Shown here: positions 1-57,704 of the stretch, one piece after another | Layout of the letters: every line of letters starts with the position of its first letter | Numbering within the stretch: the stretch's first letter is position 1 | Source: Agelaius tricolor | Taxonomy: Eukaryota > Chordata > Aves > Passeriformes > Icteridae | Assembly: GCA_023055355.1 (NCBI GenBank) | Contig: JALJCS010000022.1 | Span: 10,671,501-10,735,500 of the forward strand | Direction of reading: 5' to 3' | Length of the DNA: 64,000 nucleotides | Made by a program: the position numbers and the translations under genes | The notes under the pieces: model-generated | The model's input: the letters and a program-made list of their open reading frames with translations, nothing else | Told to the model about the DNA's origin: nothing | Databases searched by the model: none

Positions 1-3000
1 ATATTAACGAGATAGCAGAAGAAAGCACTAAAACTTCTAGAAGTTAATCACCTGAAGCCAAGAGGGTTCACAGCTGTTTATTAAGGACTGAAAAGAGCCA
101 AAAAATCTGTTTGTCTCTATGATAACACAAAGCAGCAGAGCCAAAAGTGGTCACAAAAGTACCCCTGAAACCAAGGGTAAAAATCACAGATTCTTTTTCC
201 AGATGTGCTGCAGCTGCTGCAGTAGGAGAGGAAAAGGGCTTTGAAAAGTTGTGTCCTTGAGGAGGGTGAAGCAGCAGAGCTTCCCTGGGCTCTGGCTGGA
301 AGGTGGGCACAGAGCTGGCTGTCCTGCAGCAGCAGGGGATGCCACCACAGTTCACACAAATTATCTCTGCTCTTACACTTCCCCCTCAGGCTTAGGGCTG
401 CTGCCTAAATTCACCCAGAGCCTGGCGACAAAATAAAAGGTGAAAAAAGCTCCGAACTTGGGCTTTTTCAGACCCACAGCAAAGGTATGTCATGGCAGTT
501 TCTAAAGGTTAATTAGTGGAAGCATTGGTGGGAATCCATTTGTGCTCTGTTTCAAGTTTGTCTCTGTTTTGGTGTTTGTCAGAAAGGTCAAGCAGCTGGC
601 CCGTGTGACAAAAGAGACAAGGAAATCTGACTGGGTCTCTGTCACTCACTGCTGAAATCCACACTTTGGGGAGATGTCCCAAATTCAGTGACAATAATGA
701 GCTGAAGTTAGAGGAAAAAACCCACAATGATACATGGATAAGAGAAGGGAAAGTGGATGGTGACAGAAGCTGAAAATATGTGACAGCTTAAAATATCCAA
801 TGAAAAAAAATGTATTTCCTAACTAGCACAGACAATGGCTTCGTTCACATTCATTTTCATCAGTGTTTTACCCACACAAAGCTCAACCTCCTGGTAAAAG
901 CCATACTCAGATATTCCTAAAACTCTTCTGCTGCCAATAAATTACACTTAGATTAGAGATTACCGAATGACACCACATTTCTACCAACATGTGTAAGCAG
1001 ATAACATTTCTGTAGATTCCCAACCTGACTCACCCATCCCTGGAAGTGTCCAAGGCCAGGCTGGACAGGACTTGGAGCAACCTGGGATCATGGAAGGTGT
1101 CCCTGCCCATGGCAGAGGTGGAATGAGATGGATTCTGAGATCCTCCCAACCCAAACCAGTCTGGGATTCGCAGGTACTGAGAGCTGTCTTTGAGAGGTTA
1201 CTGCACTTGTGGTGATCAGGCTGGATGAGAAAAACCCAGATGATAATGAAACCAATAAAAATGAGCAGCTGGATAACCTGACAGGGATAGTTAAGAGAAG
1301 CCAGGCAGCTCCCACTGTGTTTTATGATTGTCAGGGCTCTGCATGGGAGCAGATGACTGATGGTTGGCATTATCAAGCAGAATGGAGTATTGCCTGTTTC
1401 AACCTTTCATTTGTTTAACCTTTCCTGCGTGGGTGAGGCTGTGCAGCTGAATTTCTTACTACTTGGAAGGGATTGTATTTTTCTCTTTTATAGCAGGGAT
1501 GATCAAGATTTAGAAAAGTTCTCACATAAGAGAACTGTTATAAGCTGTTCAAATGGATCTGTAATTACAAAAGGGCTGAATCCACCCTCGAGTTTTATTT
1601 CTTGGCATCTCTGCAGGGCTGTCTGTTTTCCTACAACACTAAAAGGAAAAGAGATTTAAAGCACAGACTTTAGAAAAAAATTACCTGTTCTAAAGAGGTG
1701 GAAAAGGAGGCTAAATAGAAAACATTGGTATCCAGATTTACTGGTTTGTGGTTTGGATGTGTCTGAAGGTAAAATAATGGTGCTGTGTATTTCAAAGGAA
1801 AGGAACATTTTAACTCCCAAGTGCATAACCACAGCAGTAAATAGGGCACACATCAGTTTGCCCTCATTATATCCAGGGCAGGCATAAACAGCACAAGATA
1901 TTCACACATCTGATGTTCCTGGTAAAACTCCTTAGAGCCTCAGTGTTTTCCAGTGCTGGACAATCAGAAAATAATTGCACAGACAAGTCCACTTGACAGC
2001 TATCAGGCCATTTATTTAGGAATGCCTGGACTAAAATGGAGTAAGGTCACCTGCATGAGTCCCAGTTCTGCTGTGCCCAAACTCGTGTAAGCACTAGTGA
2101 CAGCCAGGAAAGAGCACCAAAGCCACTGTCCCCAGCACCTGAGGCCTTCAGCAATCAGAGTCCATCCAGTCTTAGCCAACACATGTCCAAGAACTCCCCA
2201 TCAAATCCATTCCTTCTTATCAAATGAAAAATAATTTCTCACAGGAAGAACCTCAGTTCTGAGAGCAAAGCAAAGGAACCTCAAGGTTTGTAAAGTTAAA
2301 CTCTCACACCATTATGTCAAGGTAGAAAGACCTCATCTGCCAGGACTAAAGCAGTGGTTTCCACCTTCAATCCCATTTAAATTTGGCTATTTTGTTCCAC
2401 TTCTGCCAGTGCATTCCAACCACCCACAAAGTTGCCTTTGTGGCACTCCGGAGAAAATCCATCCAAAAAACTCCATTCATAACCCAAAAAATCTTGTGTG
2501 CTCTTGATCTTTTATGATGCTCATAAAATCTACATATGTCAATGAACACAACAAATTTAACTGCAAGCAAATTGTCTGCTGTCATTACTCCATATTCCAA
2601 AATTATTTCACTTTGTTACCTGCACAAAGACATCATTAATCCCTTCCCACCTCTCAAGAAAAAAAAAATCCCTTCTTGACAAACTGCAGTTATATTTGCT
2701 ACACAGAAATACATGGCATACAGGATGCTGTAAGGGTGCAAAGAGGGTGAAATCAGTAAAATATAATTCCACATGATGGAATGATTGGATGAGTTGTTTA
2801 CTTCTGGTACTTAATTGAAATGATACTGACTTGGAGGCGTTCCATAATTTCAGTCACAGAGAATTAAAAGTGCACTCTTCTGTTTTATTGGAGCTTTTGC
2901 TGTTTTTTAATGGTATCTGCAGAACCAGGAAATTGCCTAAGGAATTTAGGAATATGATTGTTTACTATGCAAGGGCTCTAGATTAAGCTTTTCATTCTGC

Positions 3001-4502
3001 AGTCTTTTGCCTTTTATGTGTTTCCTTCATTCCTTGACAATAAAAAAAATAATTAATACAGATGACACATGGTATTTTTACAGTAACTTTTCTACTCTGC
3101 TTTATTTTTTCCTCAGTTTCAATGGTATTTTGCTGAACGTCTTTTCCAAGAATCCTATCAAACTGGCAAAAACTCTAAATAGCAATCAAAATGTTTAAAA
3201 CAGAATTGTATTTGGAAGAGTATGGTGCAGTCTGCTACCAAGCATGTTAAGAGATGTTTATTTAGCCACAGACTGGCTAAAAACATGCAGCTGACTCTGG
3301 TTTCTTAGGTATAATTTAGGTCATAACATTGAAGCTAATGGAGCAAAGTCGTATTTTCATCAGCTGGCACTTTGCCCATTGTTGATTCTTTCCTAGATGT
3401 GCTCTGCATCTTTCCTGAACCTCAATCCTGTCCTGCTGTTTCACTACTCAAAAGCCAACAATAAAGCAAAACTCCTGCTCCCAAAGAGGCATGAGGCCAG
3501 AAAAGCAGCAGCAAGAGGAGCAGGCCTGCAGAGCAGCCCAGAACCCCTTGCATGTCACAGAAAACAGTGGCATGAGACATGCAGGAGCACAAAAGGCACC
3601 TCAAGTCAGGCCAAAAAGAAAAAAGATGGTATGAGAGGATTTGTGCATTAAGCACCTCTCAGTGACTAAGCCTCTCCTCTCATACATGACACAAGTGGCT
3701 GTACCCTCAGGAAAAGCTTTGTTCAGGTCCTTCTCCCACATCAGGGAAGGATTGCCACACCACAGTGGTCCTGATCCCAAAACCTTTTTGCCAGGTTTAG
3801 TTCATGGAGTAAAACTGCAGCCTTGAAAAGCCAGAGGAGAAAACGCTCTGGAATTTAACTCTGGCAGCACAAAGCATCCTTAAATCTAAACAACCCAAGC
3901 AGGAAAGCAAAGGTGGGTTACTCACTGCAGGCTTTTTTCCTGAAATATAATGCTTATCAAAGGGGGGACTTTCAGAGAAAGAGAGAAATTCTGACACAAG
4001 CTTTAATCACATTAAACAGAAGTTGTCGCCTCTCAGCTTTTCCTCCCATATGAGAATAATACATAGAGTGTCAAAACTTTTTTGAGTTGCAAAAATATAC
4101 CAATTTCATACTTTAGATCCTTTTTCAATTTTTCATTCAAAACACTTCTCGTTTGTAAGTATCTCTTTTTTGCTGCTGTTGTTTTTTATCCTTTCTCTTC
4201 AATTTTTAAAGAAAACAGATTGACAAAGGATTAAACAACCCAACAAGCAGAACATTTCATTCCAGCTCAGCTCAAATCACCTTCCTCCATTCTCCCCGTC
4301 TCTCCCCTCAATCGGAGGCTCCTTTTGGTTCGACTTCATTCTGATTTTTTTCCCACCAAAAATGAGAACCCCCCCCGAGCATCCATCCAGCTCCACAAAC
4401 AGCAAGGCCTCATGGTGCAGAGAAAAAGGCATGAAGAGATGGGCTATGTAACTCTCACTACGACTACAGCCAGGCCGGGAGAAGCAGAGCTGGCGCCGAG
4501 CT
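1..4502 (-). other. CPXM2 3' untranslated region and downstream flank
   Basis: The minus-strand 3' UTR begins at 4502 and its end cannot be placed. An ATTAAA on the minus strand at 4002-4007 is only a weak poly(A)-signal candidate. The rest is AT-rich unique-looking sequence with one CR1 tail (1020-1175). Short open frames on both strands show no recognisable domain. The plus-strand frame at 4325-4585 overlaps the last CPXM2 exon antisense and is a shadow. Confidence 0.6.
1020..1175 (+). repeat. CR1 LINE 3' fragment
   Basis: The consensus CR1 tail is readable: TGGAAGTGTCCAAGGCCAGG, then TGGAGCAACCTGGGAT, GGTGTCCCTGCCCATGGCAG, and an end resembling CAACCCAAACCAGTCTGGGA. The sense strand is plus. 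This is a 5'-truncated copy, as most CR1s are. Confidence 0.85.
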
Positions 4503-50356
<45,854 letters not shown>

Positions 50357-51079
50357 TTAAGTTTTAATTGAACAGGAAAAAAACAAAAAACAAGCCGACC
50401 AAACAACACAAAACAAACAAGTATTCAAAGTTCCTGGGTTTCGGCAGTGCCAAGCTGGCTGGGTCCTCGCTGGGATGGAGGAGCAGAGCAGTGCTGAGGG
50501 CAATGAGGAATGGCAGCTCTCAGAAAATCAATGAGGCAATGCAGCTTTACACCCTTTGCAGGGGCTCAGATAGTTATTGCTGCTTGCTCTGTGCTTCAGT
50601 TTCTCACAGATATGCACAGTATTTCCTGTCAAGGGCTTTTCACCAGTAAAACGCCCTTTTTATTTCTTTTTTTGGTATTTTCTTTTTCATCTCTTGCTTG
50701 GATTTTTTTTTCCCCTCCCTGTACTCGTTCCAAGCTACTGTATGAAATTATGTTTCTAATTAAAATCTCTTCTGGAAGCTTCACTCAGAGTTCCTCCCAT
50801 TGCACAACAGCATCTGTTCCAGAGGCCTGGGAGCTCAGAGAGAGCTGAGCTCTGCAGAGGTGGTGATTAAACACAAACAGAACAATTCTGACCCAAGGAC
50901 CATCTCTCTAAGCCCCAAATTCTGCACATCCTTGAGGACAGAAAAGCAAATGTCATTACTTCAGCAAAACAGTGCTTGGAGCTCTGGCTTTGGAAGATAA
51001 GAGGTTGGGAAAAATCTGTTCTGTGATTATCAGACAAATATTTGGCTTTTTAACCACTCAGCGAAACGTCACGAGATTA

Positions 51080-51240
51080 TCAAAGTATGAAAGAATCATT
51101 TATGTTGGGAAAGCCCTAAAAAATCATTAAGTCCCATCATTCTCTCAGCACTGAAATGTTCACCACCACTGTCCCCAAGTGCCACATGCACAGCAGCTCT
51201 GTTAAATCCCTGCAGGGATGGGGACTCAGCCCTGGACAGT
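51080..51240 (-). repeat. CR1 LINE fragment
   Basis: The degraded antisense CR1 reads AGAATCATTTATGTTGGGAA, then CACCACTGTCCCCAAGTGCC and TCCCTGCAGGGATGGGGACT. Confidence 0.75.
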
Positions 51241-51253
51241 GGGAATGTACCTG

Positions 51254-51290
51254 GTTGTATTTAACTTTCAGATTGTATTTAACTTTCAGG
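51254..51290 (+). repeat. Short direct repeat
   Basis: TTGTATTTAACTTTCAG occurs twice, head to tail with an 18-19 bp period. No function is suggested. Confidence 0.8.
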
Positions 51291-54200
51291 TGCAGTTTTG
51301 CATTATTAGGCACAAACTGGCAATGTGTGAAATTTCCCAGACTCCTCCTTAGTTCCCAACAAATTAAAATCCCTCAGGAAAGATGTGACAGGCTGTCAAT
51401 TCATGCTGCTGTTTCTTTGGTCATCCTTAGGAAGTTCCCACGCAAATCCAGGGCCAAATGTCTCCTTCAGAAGTAGTAAAGACATAAAGTAAAAATGAGT
51501 ATATTTTCTGAAGTACCAACAGTGATCTTAGTGTTACATAAGAGATGAAATGCAGACAGCTCCTCATTTCAAAGAGCTTTCAATTCAATTATCCAAAACA
51601 GAGAAGAAACAGGATGTGTAATGAAAGGCAAAGGAAGGAATAGCTGGGAGGATTTTGGGTTGATTGTCTGATTGTTTTAATTTCATTTCCTTATAGAGTG
51701 TTGCATCTTTCATCATACTCCAAGTCAAAGACGTCTCAGGCTCTGACAGATCTCTACTGGGAGTAAATTACATTGTTGGGAACTGCCTGCCTTTTTTAAT
51801 AAGTTCGGTCCTCAAGACAGGTTTGGAAATCAATCTCGTGGTGCTTGGTGCATTCAATACTCGAATGAAAATAAATGAAAATACTTTCTTCTACTGTTGG
51901 CTCCTCTTTGTCCAGTGGACATCCCAAACTGGGCGCAGAGCAGCAGGATTTGCATTCAAAGACCTTTAGATATTTATTTATTTATTTTCAATGTTGGGAT
52001 TCATGCAGTTTTCCACAAGAGAAGACTTTTGATTTTTATTTAAAACAAAATTAGGTTTTCTAGTAAAAGCCATAATATTTGAATATTCGCACTTTAGGAA
52101 TATAAATGTTTTCCACATGCATACAAATTCCAACATCAGTAAAGGGATGAAAAGAGGAGCATGTAGACTAAAACAACAATATGTAATGTACAGAGATGGT
52201 GGGGACAAATTTTTCAATATAGCCTCTTCTGATTACCTCAAATTTACTCATTACAATACAACAAAATCCACCTGAAGTTGCCATATCACTACTGAAAAAA
52301 AAAAATAATTCTGAGTCATACTGAGAATTTAATTTTGGATAAATTATTTTGTTGGGGTGTGTGTCCCCTGCTTCTTAAAGCTACTGGAGATAATCAGGAC
52401 AGCCTAGTTTTGAAAAATATACAGGAAATGAAACTGATTTATGGCATTCATAAAAACTTTACTTTTTAAAGTATTGCTTTAATACATTTTATTTAACTTG
52501 AAGAAATATTTCACAAAACAATGAAAATTGCCACCCAATCAGTAGGGCTGTCTTAATGATTTTGTACTCACTGTGCCAGTTCAAAAAAACCTTGGGGAAG
52601 CCACAGAAATTGGACAGCAGGAATGACCAGAGATTGTGTGAGTCTATTGCATAATGGATTCAACTGGAAATGACCCCATTATTTGTTTTTTTCTTTAATC
52701 AGCTGAAAATTTAATCATTATAAAACACAGGGAATTCAACTGTGGCTTTGAGACATTGAAACACACTTGTTGTGTACATAAGAACTTAATAAATAAATGC
52801 ACCTACAGCATTTCTGGTTTAGAGGGACAAAAAGCAAACATTAGTGTTGAAGATGCAGGGAAGGGGCTGTTGGGGACATTTCTTCCTTCCTGGCCCATAT
52901 TCAAGCATGATTTTGTGTGTGATTTGCAGCCATGGATAGGTGTTCACTTTAGAAATGAGCATTAATAAGATATCTGGATCAAATGAAACAATTCCAGTCA
53001 AAAGAGACAGGGCTTGGATTCAGAGTTAATAACATGTGTCTGTGGAAGTGTGTTCTTGGGAGGTTCCCTGCAGCAGCAATGCTAAATGGCCACATCTCAG
53101 TGTCCTTTATTGCCAATTATTCTTCCCCCAGGAGTCCCAGCAGGGCACCAAGGCAGCTCTGGTACCTGGGCACTGGGGGAAATCCCTGTCCCTTAAAAGC
53201 AGCAGGAGAAACACCCAGGAACCAGCTCAGTCTCCACCTCATCTCCTGAAATATGAATTTACCTCTCATTCCAGGTTTGCCTACAGCAAGAACAGCACCT
53301 GGATGTGCAGCTGAGCTCCCTGCTCAAGCCAGCAGGGGCTCACTTTGCAATCTCAGTCTGGGGGGATATTTGAAAGCAGTTTCATTGTCATCATGGCTTT
53401 GTCCTGTTGCTGCAGCCTCTTCAATTGAAGCCCTGGTCACAACCCCACCTTTTGCAGAGCCAGCCTGGTTTCCTTCATCCTGCAGGGTAATTAGAGCTGC
53501 TGTGCTGCAATTTCAGCTGTTCTGCATCACACAGCTGTAGGAGCAGGCAAGGAAAACACTTGTGCTCATCTCTGTTGCCTAAATTACTCATTTATTTTAT
53601 TTCCTTCTGGTCTAAATAAAGAATGCCAGATAAGTCCAGACTGCCTTTGTGGCTCTTGTGTCCAATAAAGACGCATTTAGGAAATCATTCCATCCTCTTT
53701 CAGAGGCAAAGCAGACAAACAATTCTTTTACTTAAAGAGCATTTCCCATCAGTTTTGGAATATGTTCAGCTTTTCAAGTGGAAGGGCAGAGAGAAGCACC
53801 ATGTTTCCTCTTCAGCCCATATCATAAAAGCCATACCTGTAACCCTCTTCAATTCCTGCAAGTCTGTGCTGGTCTAACTCCTCATGAGCAGAGATACTGG
53901 GATCTGGGAATGGAGAAATATCAGCTCTGTAATAGCAGCCTGACAATCTCCTATCCCAGGGGAGATACAGGGTTTAAATCTCGTTCAAACAAAGCACTTC
54001 AACATGCAATTAAGAGGCAAAACTGTGAATTTACCTACAGATACAGGTAAATGAAGCACACAAATAAGTGTATATTTTGTGGGAATTAAGACTTTAATGT
54101 TCATTATACCATTCATACTATTCTTAGGTCTTGATGGTCTCACACAAAAATTTCTTAATGAGGCCAATATCATAAATTTTGCCCTAGCAGCTAAATTTAG

Positions 54201-54485
54201 AGGTTTTCCTATGAAAAGTGTGGTTGATAATTCATCCTCCAACAGCAGAAACTTTTAATGGGAACTCTGCCAGTCTAATTTCTGTGGCTAAAGTTATGCT
54301 CAGGTCACAGGTAGGCAAAGGACTTTAATACTGCAATGCACCTGCAAGGTGAAATAACAGTAAAAGCACATTTCTGACAACCTTCACCTTGCTGAAAATA
54401 TCTTTTGATTATGTTTCTGTGATTGACAGCCTTTGTAAGGGCTGAGTTCAACAGAATAAATTTTCCCTTTTCGAAATAATTTGTT

Positions 54486-54507
54486 ATATATATATATATA
54501 TATATTA
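54486..54507. repeat. (AT)n microsatellite
   Basis: About ten uninterrupted TA units. Confidence 0.9.
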
Positions 54508-57288
54508 CATAAATAATTTATTTATGAGGGCATGGGGGGAGCAAATTTGGTCTCTAAATATTGCTGTTTTGATGATGTGATCATGGAAGTGTGAAATTCC
54601 CACAGATGTTCATGACTCACACTCCACAGTTGCTTTTCCCTGGAAAAATGTCCATGGGTTTCAGTCTGAGTGCTTTTCTGACTCTGCTCATATCTAAGTG
54701 TTGCTAACAACAATAACAAGTTTCTTTTCTGACCTGAATTCAGGCCACCAGCCACCCTGCACCCCAGATCATTTGAAGCAGCATCTTGAGGCATGTCAGA
54801 GTTCCTCAAACACCTTCTGCTTTGATTTACTTTTTCTGAAAAAGCCATTCCCAGAGCATTGTGAGAGCAAAGCGAGCAAAGTGCACTTACAACACATCCC
54901 CTGCACAGAAGGTGAAACACTGAATTACAGTCCCAGGCCAAAGATCAAATAAAGAATGAAGGAGATGCCAACATTTCCTATCCTAAGATCACATTAATTA
55001 TTGGCTAATGTTGCACTGAAGCTGGGTATTTTTCCAGGACAAGCACCAAATGCTGCATTGAGGTCTTCAACATCAGGGACTCCTCTCAGGAGGAAATATT
55101 TACCACAGCAGTGCAACCTACACTTGTGATTGCTCCTGAAGATTCAAAAAGAAATAAAGAATAAATGAAGAATTCTCTGGGTTCTTCAGGTCAGGTCTGA
55201 CATGAAACCGAATGAGATTCTGAAAATGCACTGTTTCATTTTCTCTCCTTAACTTTTCACGTTTTTGCTCTCTCACAAGCCCAGGTTGTGGCTGGCTGCA
55301 GATGCAATGAAACATTCAGCAGGAAGAGCTCCTATTATTGCTGGCACAGCTGGAGGCAGGAGTTTCCAGAGTGCCTGGGAGTTTTGTGGCCAAGCCTTCA
55401 GACTCAAGAGGTTCATCTAAACTCCAGACATCACATTCACTCCCTGAGCTGCTTCTGCTGCCACCAGCCTGGCACAGGACGGGACTTGTGATGTGGCACA
55501 AGGTGCCCTCCAGTTTGCACCCATATCTGCAAAGATCTCCCCTCTCTCTACAGAGAATGTATTTCATTTAATCACTCTCAAGAAAACATCTTTTCTTCTG
55601 TGGCCAAAAGAACCCAGCCTGAAAATATCATATCAGCTCCTACTTTTTATTACGAGCTTTGACAAAGGCTGAATTCTGTGCTATTAATTTTAAAATGCTT
55701 CCTCTGATGTTTTTTTCTGAAGCACAGGGTGAAGAGTTTCTGTAATTCCAGCTAAAGCCACAAAACTGAGTACAGCCATCAAAAATGAGAACCATTCTTT
55801 TTTTTCCAGAGCCAAACATAAAGACTTAGCCAAAAAAATGGGGAACAAAACCGAGACGGAGCACTTGCACAATGGCTGGGTACAGGACAAAAATTACCAT
55901 TAAAAACACATCTCCATGCCAGAAATAGCTAAAAATACCAGGTCACTGAGGTGTACTGCAAGAGCAGAGATTCTACACTCAGAGTATTAATTGTAGCCAT
56001 CAAAAATAAACATTAAAACTTGGAATACTATTAACAAGTCTAAAACCAAGACAGAAATAACTCTGATCTAAAGATACAACCCTGGCTCAATAAATGAGAC
56101 ATCTTAGAAGAGCTCAAGTTTAACCATATTAGCAATCCAATTTGAGTGCATTTACCAAAAATAGGATAAATATATAAGAAGTATGAGTATCAAACAGGCT
56201 TGTGGTGCAATTTTCCCCCCCCTCCCTCCATGAGAGCTATAGTAGGAATTTTATACAGCAGTAAATATATCCAATATATCCATAGTTGGTATAGAAAATT
56301 CACTGGGCAGAGTGACAGCATAGTCATGAAATTCCTTAAACATAAATAAACTGGAAAGTATCCATAACTCCTGGTCCTAGAAATATACATTTACTGAACA
56401 TTCTGGCTGTTTTTTTGAGGATTTTGCAACACAGCCATGCTTTGGGGGGAAAAAAACCCCACGATCTGAGGTGGCCCAAAGGAATGATACAAGTGGGAAG
56501 ACACAGGAAAGGGGCTGCAAATGCTCCACCTTGAGAATCAGAACTGCTCACCTGGGCTGAGACACACAAGAATAGCTTCAGAAATCCTCTGGAAACACCT
56601 AATTCCACTGGAATAAATGGCACTACTCTGGTATCACCCAGCTTTCACCTTCTCACTCTCCCCACACACATGGAGCAGGAAGAACCTGAGAAACTGTGAA
56701 GTTCTCATTAGCAGTGAGGAGCCATTAAATTTCATCCCCACTGCTACAGTCACCTCCACTCCCAAGTGCTAAATTTACACTTGAGAAGGACTAAAATGAG
56801 AGCTTCCCAGTCAGTTCCACTTAACGTTATTCAAATTTTCATCCAGTTCAACTCCAACACAGACAAAACTATCTATTTTTGGTTCTAAACAAGGCAGAAA
56901 ATGAGCTGAAAATGACACTGAAACAGACACGTGAACTTCCTTGGATGATGCAGCTCAAACAGGAGTAAATCACGGATGTGGATAGAATCACTTGGCTCCT
57001 CAGTTTTGCATTTTATAGGTTGCTTTTCAGCCCTTGAGCTGTCTGACTTAGCTCCTGATGCAAGCCAGGAACTCCAGAGCCACGCTGATGAAGCAGCACG
57101 AGCTGTGCTTTAGGCAGCTGAGACTCATTAGGCAGCTGAGAGTTGGGATGTCACCTTCCACATTTTTATTATTAAAGTTAAAACCACTCAGATTGCCAAG
57201 AGAGAGCAGACCAGCAGCAGTCTGTACCTGCAGAGAGACCTGGGTGAGGATCATCCCTCTGACCTCACCATCAGTCCTCCCCTGCTGC

Positions 57289-57704
57289 TGTTGGGATGTT
57301 GGGGGACACAAGACACATGATGGACTTTGGACCTGCTTAACAGAAGAGATTTGATAACAGGATGCCTTGGCAAAAGCAAACAGAACTTTGAAAATTAGAC
57401 CTGGACTGCAAGAAGATGAAATCAAATGGGTTTACTGGAAAAAGAAAATCCCATTGAACTCTGCAAGCAAGAGATGATGTTAATGCATAAGTTTGTGTAT
57501 GGGATTTTAACCTAATCATTGTAGTGCACATTACTAGTCTCCCTGAAATAGTATATAGGTGTTTGTATCCCACAATAAAATGGGATTCTGATCACCAAGT
57601 CAGTCTCCCTGTCTCTCTCCATCACTGACATGCTGCCTTGGGAAGAACTCATCCTTTGGATGGGTGGAACCCATCCATCCTTTGGATCTGAAATCTTCCC
57701 AACA
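57289..57704 (+). mobile_element. LTR-like element with TATA box and poly(A) signal
   Basis: About 416 bp are bounded by TGTTGGGA and TCCCAACA, an 8-bp terminal inverted repeat with TG...CA ends. Inside are a TATA-like GTATATAGG at about 57551 and AATAAA at 57574-57579, the close TATA-to-poly(A) spacing seen in some ERV LTRs, which gives the plus orientation. The target-site duplication is unclear: TGCTGC occurs at 57283-57288 and at 57708-57713, three bases off the 3' end. No retroviral coding sequence is adjacent, so it is probably a solo LTR. Confidence 0.7.

Noticed and set aside
4002..4007. ATTAAA on the minus strand as the CPXM2 poly(A) signal
   Set aside because: It is a variant hexamer without a clear downstream GU-rich element. 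In AT-rich sequence such words are frequent, so the 3' end was left open.
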